A stretch of DNA of 64,000 bases from Marsupella aquatica (taxonomy: Eukaryota > Marchantiophyta), in assembly GCA_973895155.1 (NCBI GenBank), contig OZ316894.1, forward strand, positions 17,794,001 to 17,858,000, written 5' to 3'. Of this stretch, positions 35,523 through 46,162 are shown piece after piece. Position 1 is the first letter of the stretch; the number at the start of each line of letters is the position of its first letter. A program made the position numbers and the translations under genes. The notes under the pieces are model-generated. The model had not been told where the DNA came from. It was given only the letters and a program-made list of their open reading frames with translations, and made no database searches.

Positions 35523-36440
35523 TGTCTCTGGCTGGGGATGAGATTTGAACACAGAAATATTTTTTTCCTTGAAAGATCCTTAATTTTCAGTCCCATTCAG
35601 AATTGAACAGAACGAGTTGTACTGAAGTACTCTTCCGAACACTCAATTCTCTGGTTGGTGGTGCGATTTGAAGATGTTTCTTGCTTTAGAAAAATAGTTT
35701 TCAGTTCCATTCCGAGTTCCATTCACAGCTGATCACTTAGATTCGTACTGATGTACTCCTTCGATCTCCGAGTCGATCACTCAAACCTGTGGTTGAGTGT
35801 GGGATTTGAACAGAAAGATATTATTGCCATGAAAGATCCTGTGATTTCCATTCAGAATTGAACACAAAACATTTGTACTGACCGATGTACTCTTTGGATC
35901 ACTCCATTGTCTGGTTGGGGTGGAGATTTGATACCAACGATAGTTTTGTCTCGAGCGTTCCTTTTGAGTTCCATTCAGAATTGAACACTATAATTTGTAC
36001 TGATGTACTCCTACAAACACCGAGTCGATCACTCAATTATCTGGTTGAGAGTGAGATATGAACAGAGCGATGTTTTTGCCTTGAGAGATCCTTTCGAGTT
36101 CCATTCAGAATTGGACACATTCAAACATTTGTACTGCTGTACTCTTCGAGCACTCAATTTTTCGGTTGAGATTGAGATTTGGAAACAAACAAACTTTTGC
36201 CTTGAAAGATCCGGCGGCTGAGTTCCATTCAGAATTGAACGCGAAGATTTTTACTCAGACGCGAGATAATTTTGCGTTGAAGGATCCTTTTGAATTCCAT
36301 TCAGAATAGAGCACAAAGATTTTTTCGTAACTAATCGTTCGACCACTCCATTCTCTGGTCGGGGGTGAGATTTGAACCCAAAGATATCTTTGCCTTGAAA
36401 GTTCCTTAGTTCTGAGTTACATTGAGATTTGAACACTAAG
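35523..36440. repeat. tandem array of a roughly 125-bp unit, about seven to eight copies
   Basis: Each copy carries, in order, CTCTGGTTGGGG, GTGAGATTTGAACA, TTTTTGCCTTGAAAGATCCTT, GAGTTCCATTCAGAATTGAACAC, a TTTGTACTGATGTACTC block and CGATCACTCAATT. Copies differ by substitutions and small deletions, and the last three lack parts of the unit. On the reverse strand the GAGATTTGAACCC part reads GGGTTCAAATCTC, similar to a tRNA B box, but no tRNA fold accompanies it. The array is non-coding. Confidence 0.75.
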
Positions 36441-36700
36441 GCTTCGACTGATATTCACGTTCACGTTTCGCGTGATGAATTTGTTTCGTTGCGGGGGCTG
36501 CTATCGTTAAGTTTACCCTTTGAACAACTTCTATGATAGCGTCAGTGTTCATATCCAGTAGAGTACTGTACTTAGCTCAGCTCAACTCCTCACAGCCCAG
36601 ATAGGCTGCCCAACTCAGCCCGGCCCGGCCAGTCCCGCGGCCAGTAGACTGTCACAAGCAGTCAAGCAGATTGTAGCTGTTCGCAATGCCAGGAGTCCCC
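36441..36700. other. spacer between two tandem arrays
   Basis: Short single-copy stretch with a CCCGGCCCGGCC run near 36618. No gene. Confidence 0.35.
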
Positions 36701-37240
36701 ACCACGTAGTAGAAAATTGGCGACCGGCCTGATTTAAATGCTCATCTGTCTTACAGCAAGTATGCTTGTTTTGTGCTACTTCGATTGTCCCTGGTCTTCT
36801 ATTACTTGTATTGTTGCATGCTTTTCAAGAAATTACTGGTTTAGGATAGTGCACTACATGCAGCAGCCATGTGCACTAGACTGTTTTTTAATAATTAGTT
36901 TTTGGACTGAGCTGATATCCCAGCAGAAAATTGGTGACTGGCCAGCTCGACACGCTCCACTACATTGGGCAGGTATTTGTCTGCTGTTGCTTGTATCGTC
37001 ACACGCTTCTCAGGAAACTAGTAGTCTAAGATGGTGGAGCATGTGGACAGAATTAATTTTTTGTTCCTAGCCTGATATGTCAAAAGAAATCTGGTGACCA
37101 GATCCATAGGCGGCTCGATCTATCCAATAGCAGGTATTGGTCTTCTGTTGCTTCTCTTGTCACATGCTTCTCCAGGTTACTTTGTTTTTTAAAGATAGTA
37201 CTGCATGCGGACTAGACTAGTATTGCACTGCTAGTCATGA
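36701..37240. repeat. three diverged tandem copies of a 150-210-bp unit
   Basis: Copies start near 36715, 36928 and 37090. Shared landmarks are GAAAATTGGYGACYGGCC, GTYTTCTRTTGCTTGTATYGT, CAYGCTTYTCARGAAA, TAGTRCACTACATGCR and GACTAGACT. Frames are broken in all copies. Confidence 0.6.
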
Positions 37241-38790
37241 GTTCGTCTTGAAATTAGGGCCACTTGACGTATCCCAACATCAATAACAAAATTGAATCCT
37301 AATTTCCATTCACAGATGTTTCCTGGCGAGTAAATGATACTACCTCTTTCTTCAGTTCTCCAAAAGAAAAAGGAGTTACGCCCTCCTAGCTTATCATCCT
37401 ATATATTACTTCTGATTTAAGTACATTGCATAGTCACACCTCGATCTGGGAGTTTTATTTTATTTTTTATAGTAAAAATAGAGGTACAGTTTAACGCCCC
37501 GGTCCAAATCTGGACTCTGCATTGTTCACCATAAAGCACTGAAATTTTAAAGAGAAAATTCACTACCCTGATTAAATAGTCACGTGGTACCTCCAAAGGT
37601 GGCTTCTCACTAAGGTATGTGGTTCACAGTATGCTGCATCCAAAAATGAATATAGGTTCTAGTATCCTAAGATGCATGTGGACTTCATTCCCAGCAGCAG
37701 TGTGAGGCAATATTACTACATAGGGCCTTGCAAAGATATAATCAAAAAAAAAAAAAATCTCACAGTTTTCCATCCATTGGTGACAGTACCCACATTGTGA
37801 CTCTACCTTTTTCTAGGGGTGGTGCATAGGTCCACTTGGTTGACAGACTGCCCCTCAAAATTAGGTTTGTTCGGGGGTTTGTCATTTCAGCCTAGGGAGT
37901 GTGGGATCTGGTCCCACATCCACTCTCTGAATGTTTCACCTTCCCCGTTGGTATCCCCATAGACTGAGGGTATCAGGGTAATGGGGATTCATTTTGAAGG
38001 GTCAGCCTTTGTGCAGGATTGTTTTGCAGAACATTGACCAGTTGGTGGTCCAAGTTGGTAGTCTGGCCCTTTGTACACCGCCCATCTAAGTATCTTCTCC
38101 AAAGTGTTCCCCCTTCTATGTTTTTGCCAGTACTCTCTTTAGTTGATACCACTATGATGAGGGTTTAATTTTTGGTACCTTATCTGTCCAAGAGCCCTCC
38201 ATATAGAAGATGGGTTTTTGCTGCTTGGCAGGCTTCTCTACCCCCATCAGAGAGTGGCAGGGAGTTTCTTTGGAAATTGCTACTACTCCATGTGGTTTCC
38301 TTGGTATTTGAGCATAGGTGGCACCCGTACCAGCTTCTCACTTCATTGTGTGTCTCCACCCATCATCTTCAATCAACTTTGTTGAACATGGGAGTTGAGG
38401 ATGGAGTTTTTCTCTTTCAGGAGAATACAATTCTCACAGGATTTAATCATTTTAGAAAAAAAGGTTTAATTGTAGAACCAAAAACACTTCTCAGCTTTGT
38501 CATGCCCAGTCCCTTTTGCCTGAGGTTGTGGGGCATGCAGGTCTTGCTATTGAGGATGTGGTTTTGAATAGTCCAGGTCATGTTTAGTATGTGACAAGTT
38601 TGCTACCACATGCAACATTACACCCTAACTTTCCAGCATGCTTTCAGATCAGCCACCAGACTTGGTTCAGCCATGTTTATAAAATCTTGTATGTGTCAGT
38701 TTGTGGCCTTCCTGCTAGTCCACTATGGCTCTCCTGCCATATGCATTCTTTCATTTTCATCACATCCATGCGCCTTTGACCTTGGCCTAT
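37241..38790. other. intergenic region, no gene seen
   Basis: The longest open frame (38172-38567, plus) has 131 codons without any recognisable motif and no sign of flanking exons. It may be a relic of a mobile element, but I cannot assign it. Confidence 0.4.
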
Positions 38791-38900
38791 CCTGGCAGGG
38801 CCACCCAATGTGTTTGTGGGGCATCTTTGGAGCTGGAAGGACACCCGGAAGGACCTGCCAACCAATGTGTTTGTGGGGTGTCTTTGGAGCTGGAAGGAGT
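38791..38900. repeat. two-copy tandem repeat of about 55 bp
   Basis: AATGTGTTTGTGGGGCATCT and TTTGGAGCTGGAAGGA recur with about 55-60-bp spacing, at about 38806 and 38863, joined by a GACACCCGGAAGGACCTGCC linker. Confidence 0.7.
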
Positions 38901-39121
38901 CCATGCATATACTTCAGTGTGGTTATTGCAGTGAGAGAACATCATTGAAGTGAGAGAATTGTGACACACAATGAGATGCATGATGTGGTGGCGGCCATTG
39001 CCCATGAGTCAAGAGACCATGGCAATATGGCACAACTAAATGTGCTACCACCCTGGATAGTGTTCTTGACAGTCAATAGGCTGGTGTTTGGGACCTTGAT
39101 GATGTAGTTGGTTGCTGATCT

Positions 39122-39816
39122 TAATGGTGGGAACAATAATGTCAGTTGCAGTTTTTGCCCATGTACTGGCCAGGCCATATATATCCCTCAAGTAGGAGGC
39201 TTATGCTCTATCTTTGACTGTTTTTGGTGGACCTGTGTGGTCTTTGTGTAGCATGGAGGCCTTACCCCCAGTTTCTTTTGTAATGGCATTCTTTAGGCAG
39301 TGGGTGTCTCTTGCACTACAAAGGGCTCAAGCATCACTATTTTCATAGGGCTGAGGCTGTTGGTTTTAGGGCCGTAATCAAATCACTTTTTGTGGCTCAC
39401 CTATGCAGTTTAACCTGGCTAGACCTCTACCAAGCTTTTGAGTTTACCACCCAGTAGGGTTGTAGTTTTAAGATATTGTTTTTAAAGTTGTAGTTTGCAA
39501 CTGTTGAAGACTCTTGGGGTTTGGCTTTTTGGTCTTCCTGGGTTTTTACTTTGTTTCATCCCCTTCATTGGGTCTCCCATGGGAAGAGTCTCCCATGCCC
39601 CTTCATGTTTTTCTCTGTCCTTGCCCCATCACATTTGTGGTTGCCTTTTGCTTGCATTCTTATGGTCTAAGAGAGTTAAAGCCAGTTTAATGATCTCTCA
39701 GATTGTTCTGGTTCACTCTTGACATACCTACTTGAGCGATATGGCAGATAATGGTCACCATTATCTGATAATTATCAGATATAATGGCAGATAATGGTGG
39801 GAACAATAATGTCAGT
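39122..39816. repeat. dispersed 25-bp direct repeat and overlapping palindromes
   Basis: TAATGGTGGGAACAATAATG (continuing TCAGT) occurs at about 39122-39146 and 39792-39816. Beside the second copy is an 11-bp inverted repeat, CAGATAATGGT C ACCATTATCTG (39745-39767). It overlaps a 16-bp perfect palindrome, TCTGATAATTATCAGA (39764-39779), and a further direct copy of GGCAGATAATGGT. Confidence 0.75.
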
Positions 39817-39819
39817 CAG

Positions 39820-40774
39820 TGAAACTGGTCAGACATTCTAACAAAGATTCGAATTTCCAGAAGAAAAAAATATTAAGATGGGGGCTTGAGTGGTATATAG
39901 TCCTTGCAAGGGAGATTTTTTTTTTTCCATTTTAGTCCCGCTGCAATACATATTTGCTAATCTTGTTTCCTGGGGGGGGATATCACTCGACTAACTCATT
40001 AATATTCTCCTTGATGGTGCAACTCCCTTGTGTCTTGTTTCCTTCCCATATCAAAAACTATACTTCTTAGGCTCTCTAAACACCAGCTTTTGTGAGAATG
40101 GAATGAAGTTCTCCTAGATCCTGGCCCCTTCCCTTCCCCATTTTGTTTCTCTGACTTTCTTTGTCCCTGAAAACTTCATATTTCGGAAGGCAACCACTTC
40201 AAAAAAAGGTGGGAGTGCTTAGTACAGTTTTTGATATGAGAAAGAACACATGAAAGCAAGGGGCCAAATATGACAAAAGAAGAAACAGGGTTTTATGATC
40301 CAAAAGTGAGTAGGGGACGCAGAACCCAAAAAAGCGTTTACAAGAGACAAACATAGATTTGTTGAACAAATTGGGAACGTTTCACCATACTCACAGAATC
40401 AAGAATTCAAATGTCTCATTTGCCCAGACTTACTCGTGATTTGCTCAAGACCCTTTGAGAAACCAAGTGACTGGAATAGTCACCTCCTCGTACCTTAATC
40501 CAATTGTCCTGAATACACTCCGTAAGTTATCTGTTACTGACTGGACGGTCTGAACGGTCCAGTCGCAACCCGACATTAAAATTGACGTGAGTAGCCTAAG
40601 TATTTGGGTTCTGGAGCTTTTGTTGCCGCCATTGGTGGCCTCCCCATCTCCCTTGAGCTCCGTGCGCCTTATTACTTCCTCGTCTTGCAACAAAGTTGTT
40701 GCCCGGAAATAATGAAACAGTGTAGCAAAACCAAGACACAACGGTGGTCACAAGATTGGCTTCAGGGGAAAACA
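39820..40774. other. intergenic region downstream of the EXO1 gene
   Basis: No gene recognised. The right end is the 3' flank of the minus-strand EXO1 gene. Confidence 0.4.
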
Positions 40775-43700
40775 TTATCGAGGTGGCCAATCATTCTCTT
40801 GGCCTCTAATAGTACCATTTGTCTCTGTAGTCTTCCGAGAAGGAGGCTTGAAGGTTGATGGTTGGTACGCAAACTTGTTCAGATTTCCTCCCAAAGTTGA
40901 GAGACCTTTCGTAGCGATTCTGCAGACCGAGCAAGGGGAAGGATGTTAAAGGGACAGAAGGAAATATGGCAATGGGGAAGATGTTTAAGGAGGGCAACCA
41001 CGGTGATTCCTGGACACAGCAGGAGGCGTGACACCGCTTCTGCTCTAAAAATTAGTAACAGGGAGAATTACTGTCGACTATGGTGGCCAAATCATGAGTA
41101 GATATCTGGGGGACTACAGTGGTCTCCAGTCAGAGGTCCATATGAAATTTCTCCAGTGAATTGAATTGAAGGAAGCATCACGTTTGCAACCGTTCAGATA
41201 TAAACTTTACTTCGTTCTTAACCTGACGAGATTCAGAGCTATTAGCTAGGATGGAAACCACCATCTCAAAAATATTATTGTATACATTCAGCCTCTCGTC
41301 TCACATCACCGTCATCTACTAAAGCGAGTAGTACCGAAAGCAAATAGCAAATACGAGTACCTTACTGGACGGACAGTGTTCTTACCTTGTGGTATTGGTG
41401 GAAATGTTGGCCATGGGTGCACGGAGTCCACTAGCTCTTGCGCCACCCTTAGACGACCACCGAAAACTTTCGATAGTTTCAGCAAATTTGTCAACAGACT
41501 TCTGCGCTATATTGGCGAACTGAGCAACATGGGAGACGTTGGTGCAAAACTTTCCCACCTCAGAAGTACCACCTTTTCGAGGAAGCATAGCAGGCGAAGA
41601 TAATGGATTCCCTATTCAACCAACACAAAGGATCAGAAGCTAACCTCTGGAGAGCTGGGGATTTCTGTGGTAGTCTCCTTCTAGTCCCTGTAAGCTATCT
41701 GTTTCAATCATAAGTCACGCTTCAAAACGATAACAATGTGATGAGGTCAGTTACTTACGATTCTCAAACGAGCAAGAGCTCCGTGCCACAGGTCGCTTCG
41801 TCGTATGGATGAACTTGTCAAAATGTCCTTGAGATTGGGATCCTTGACCTGATGGGCCTGCTTCCTCCAGATTCTCAAAGACAACTTCCCGAAAACCGAT
41901 CCTGCTCTTCTTCGTCACCTCTATGCCGCAGCTATCAACGTCTTTGAGCTTTGGCTCAATCACTCTGAGGCAGTCTCCGTTATGGGGCTCGCTTGATTCA
42001 CTGCGCATTGGCTGAGAGGGGGAGAAGTAGCCACTTCGTTTAACTGGCGGAGCATCAAAACTAGTCTTCTTTCTGTCCTTCCCGGAGAAGGTGGCACAGA
42101 GGTCTGTTGACGTTGCCGACTCGAAAGGAAATCGGTGAAAAACTGAAGACATTATAGGGTCTTCGCCATTCAAACCAACAGGGTCCCAAATGTCAATAGG
42201 GAGACCTCAGATCATTTAACATGTCCATCTCAAGAATTCCAATCACAAGCTTACACAGGAGTGCATTGAGACGAAATTGTACTTAAGAGGACTTGAAGTT
42301 GCTTGGTATTCCAGATATTTCCATCCGTTACTACTACTACTATGAGAAAACCTTCTGTACATGGATACAGTTTAAAGTGGCTCAAAAGACACACACATTC
42401 GAACCTAATCGCACTAGTCAAGTATTTAAGCCACATTCTTAATAGCTTCACGGCAACCTAAACCAGTAGCATAAATTAGCCACCAACAAGTAATGTACAG
42501 TACAACAATGTACAACGTTCTTGCTTCTTGTACATTGGCCACCACACCTTGCAAAAACCCAGTTCTTCTCCTGCTCCTTTCTTGTGGTTGCAAGCCAGGC
42601 ACTTTGCTCTGCGTGAACGACAAGAGGTTATCGCGAAAGTCACTGCAAGATTTCTACTTTTCCCACCTGCTTGAGAAGTCACTGTGATGATAGGAATTGA
42701 CTCTAGAAACCTTAATTGCAAACCTTACAATAATCCTACACCTGACTATTGAAGAGAGAACACAAGACTAAAAGCTCAAAATAACCAACCCCTTAAGTTG
42801 GTCTACATAGTTAAAATCGATTCTCTCCAGAGCACCACAGCAGGAAATTTGTTTTCCAACAAGAACCCTCTCGCACCATTCATACCCCGCCTTTGTACAC
42901 ATGAAGCAATCAAATTTGAGTAGAGTACGTCACGACACTGCTAAAATTGGAGATAGAAACTAAGAATATATAATAGTGGGGAAAACTATTCCAGAAGCCA
43001 ATCTGCCAGGATCCCACATCATGTTTCACTCGCTACTCAATTGGCTTCGCCACTTCTTAAATTTCTCCATTCTTGATGGTGCTACTTTTCGTTAATGAAA
43101 ATATTCTCTACAGGCAACTTTGCACTGTAATGAACGATATGTAGAAGCTTCATCACAGCACCAATCAAGGAAATCCTTTGAAGCAAAAGGAAAATATCTT
43201 GGATATTATGCAACCTACGAACGAAATCATCTGAGCAAAATTGTATATTTGTTCACCTGAGCCTCATTAACGCCTGAAGACCCGTCTTCTTCATTGTCAT
43301 CAGGCAATGGTGTGCCAAAAATATCCGCCTCAGGGGTGCTTGCAAGATTCCCAGTCTCAGTCACAAGGGAGCCTAATGTGTAATTTCCAGGTCGATTTTC
43401 ACTCTCCTTTTCAGTACAAAAGACCTTTCCGGGAGCCTTGAACTGTTTCTTTGCTTCCACCGGTTCCGAAACTTTGTGCTGTCAAGGTGGAATCCGGATC
43501 GAGAGTGGATAGAACATACAAGGTCGAAAAAGGACAACCCATCTACAGACAATAAGCTCACGGTAATCCTTCACAGCCTAATGAGACCGGCAATTTCGTT
43601 ATGACTGGTAGACCACATCCATCTCCTCGAAACTATGTCATTAGATGAGGGATACAGAAATAGTTCGTCAGCACGTTCTTCTGGGCTGTCAGCTCCACGG

Positions 43701-46162
43701 GCTTCTTCTCGACAAACTGATAATTCGTGTTAGGATCGTTCTGTCGAGCAGGCTCAGCCGCAGTGAAGACTTCCTGAAGAGTTGGGATGCGGTAAGAATT
43801 AAAGGAATACGAATTTCAGTACGAAAAGGTACGTAAAGGAATTTTTCCACAACCTGTCAATGATCAGTCAAAGATGTGTTTTTCCGACCCTCTTGTGTGA
43901 TGATCATGCCAATGATCTGATCAAGTACGTACCTCGAATGGGAGATTTGTACTTGGATCAACATCGCCCACCGCAATAGCTTTGACTACTTCTTGAGGAA
44001 GATCTGTGTTCATAGTTAAGGACATCGTCAAAGACAGCATATCCTATAAAATGCGTCTATATCCAGAAAATAGGAACAGTCTCAGCATTGTTCTTACAGC
44101 ACATTTATCGTGCAAAAACTCCCAGTCAAGTAGGCGTCCGTTCCTAATAAAACTTAGATCCACTATCAAAGAAGATTCAAGGCCAAGTGCTAAGGATATG
44201 GGCCGACGAACTCTAGGTCGACAGTCACATCATCTGGAACATCAGTGAGATGTACCATCCGCTGACTAACGGGATCATAGACCCTTTGATGATGAAAAGT
44301 CAACAGCGCCCTTTGGAAGAGTTCCTCGTACTGTGCAGAGACAGTAGTACCGCTGAAACGTAGGTGTCTAATAACCTGCAACGGTCACAGACGGCTTTCT
44401 GGAAGATTCAGTTCGTGGAAAGTTACACAAATAGATATACAGAATACAATTATCAGGAAGATCAAGACATATTGTCCCCTTTCTATTTCTGAGGTAGTTT
44501 TCAAAAGAGGGAGAAATTAAGCGCAGCAGGGTAAATCAGGACGTCTCTGAAAAGCACCTTCTGATAGCTTTTGAACCTCTGGATCAATGCGTGTGCCTTC
44601 TTTACTCCCATTCCTGGTAGGGAAGGAAGATAATCACATCCAGTCATCACACACATTTCTAGCACCATCTGTTTAGTGAAATTGGCAAAGTTGACACCTC
44701 TGTTGCCTACTAGGTCACCATATTGAAACTCCTCTCCTTGCCCAAATTTGTCCATTTTGAAGAGAATCTGCGAATCAATAGGACAGTGCGGAGGCAGTAT
44801 AAGGATTTCATTTGGTGCTAGCCCGTGTAGTAACTGGCAGAGTCTTCGCGATTGGGTTTAGACTCCTTGGAGACATGAATGATGTAGAAAATGTCATCCA
44901 CTGACAAGATGGTTCAGAGACTCTGTCCAAATGGAATAACTGCCTTCAGCTCGATGTCAATGTCCTTGATGACCGTTTATGTTCCAGGAATTTGATATGT
45001 TATACTTACTAGCACAAAGATCACATTTCAAACTTCAGCAGATGATGACATGGAAGTAAGAGTTTCCAGTAGGTGCTTCATTGCGTTTACCCGGGGACAT
45101 CCATATGCGATTAGATCTGAATCCTCCGTAATGATAACATCGACATGACCATGAATGGCCAAGTAGGCCATTTGCGCATCCGCTTCATAGGGAGCAACAA
45201 TGTATTGAACACCTTCCTTCTTCAAGACCTGGGAAGTAGAAAGAAAGACTTAGAGCAGACCATATCCAGACAACCATGCAGAGGTGAAGAGTGAACGGAT
45301 GCAGCAGCAAATAGCAGTGTTTTGAGAAGAGAGGCACCTTAATGAGCCTTGATGCCATAGCCGGCGTGATATCAACGGCTTTTTGGTAACAATCATAAGC
45401 AGCTGAACGATTTCCTAACCGCTCAAGGTCTTGAGCCTGCTCCAGGTGGTTTTTTCTTGATCTATCCAAAGAATGCGCAAAGATTTGAGTTCAGTAACTT
45501 TGTGAACGACGCGATCCTTTCGGACATATGGGAACAACGGACAGAGAAAGAATAAGCAGATGAGGAAATGAAACCAGACTTGGGATCAACAACGCATATG
45601 GAGAACAAGATTGAAGATAAAATTACTGAGGTTGAAACATACCCACAGCAAAAGTAGATACATTCAACGAACCGCTCATTGATATATGTAAAACACTGAA
45701 CACTCACCTGGCTCGTTTTTCTTCCTGATCAGCCTTCATGGGCAGTACTCCACCATCAAACACCATAACGGGCTGAACACCATGGTGACGTAGCAAATTT
45801 ATTCTATACATACAGTAGACAATCAATCTGCCAATTCCAAGGGAAACGGATTCATCGTTAAACAATTTTTGAAGATCCTAGTGTGGAAAACACACCAACG
45901 CTCCTTCATACTTCATTTCCATTCGATTCGACTTGACCTTTCAATGTGGCCTTCAAAAATTAGGGCTACTTTTACGGTCGGCCGTGGACGATTGAGCATA
46001 CTTATCAGTTGGGCGGCCCTCGCAGAGTTCTTTGCTGCAGGAGTAAGCAGCCCTATGAAGCCAAGCATAAGTATCAATAGCGGCCTTCTTGCCGGCATAG
46101 CTTCGGACATGCACCGGCGTTATAATGGACTTCAGCGCCGGCAGCAGACCTTGGATTCCCAT
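40775..46162 (-). CDS. EXO1: exonuclease 1 (EXO1), RAD2/XPG-family 5' to 3' exonuclease
   Basis: EXO1 resects DNA in mismatch repair and double-strand break repair in the nucleus. Exons read on the minus strand: 46162-46002, 45827-45708, 45461-45338, 45228-45091, 44767-44558, 44375-44200, 44005-43933, 43773-43656, 43471-43257, about 42142-41759, 41611-41386, 40919-40775 (stop). Residue numbers match human EXO1 almost exactly: MGIQGLL start, D30, D78 in VFDGG, E150 and D152 in YEADAQ, D171 and D173 in EDSDL, D226 in [12 protein letters not shown] (which also holds the helix-hairpin-helix). KNVLTNYF and [10 protein letters not shown] mark the end of the conserved region. The C-terminal part is a disordered tail. 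Phases agree everywhere except between exon 9 and the 42-kb exon, where a short exon of 3n+1 bases is probably missing from my model. Introns 6 and 8 look U12-type. All catalytic residues are present. Confidence 0.88.
43472..43655 (-). other. probable U12-type GT-AG intron of EXO1 (intron 8)
   Basis: Donor GTATCCCTC (U12 consensus GTATCCTTT), branch-site-like CACCTTGAC (43489-43481) with the branch A ten bases from the acceptor end, acceptor AAAG. Only this acceptor restores the EXO1 frame into [13 protein letters not shown]; the nearer CAG three bases past the branch A does not. Confidence 0.65.
44006..44199 (-). other. U12-type AT-AC intron of EXO1 (intron 6)
   Basis: Donor ATATCCTTA and terminal AC, with a TCCTTAACT branch site (44022-44014) whose branch A is ten bases from the intron end. 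This is the minor-spliceosome signature. With a GT-AG reading, exon 6 runs into a TAG. With the AT-AC boundaries the frame joins EFVGP directly to [14 protein letters not shown], as in EXO1 proteins. Confidence 0.88.

Noticed and set aside
35523-36440. tRNA gene suggested by GGGTTCAAATCTC on the minus strand
   Set aside because: No acceptor stem, anticodon arm or A box at the right spacing; the string is part of a tandem repeat.
38172-38567. 131-codon open frame
   Set aside because: No recognisable motif; composition resembles the surrounding non-coding DNA. A transposon relic is possible but unsupported.
42476-42721. 81-codon minus-strand frame as the missing EXO1 exon
   Set aside because: It would need unsupported splice sites, and the Cys/Lys-rich translation does not resemble EXO1.
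44190-44204. Premature stop (TAG) after EXO1 exon 6 as evidence of a pseudogene
   Set aside because: The stop lies inside an AT-AC U12 intron; correct splicing removes it and all downstream phases agree.
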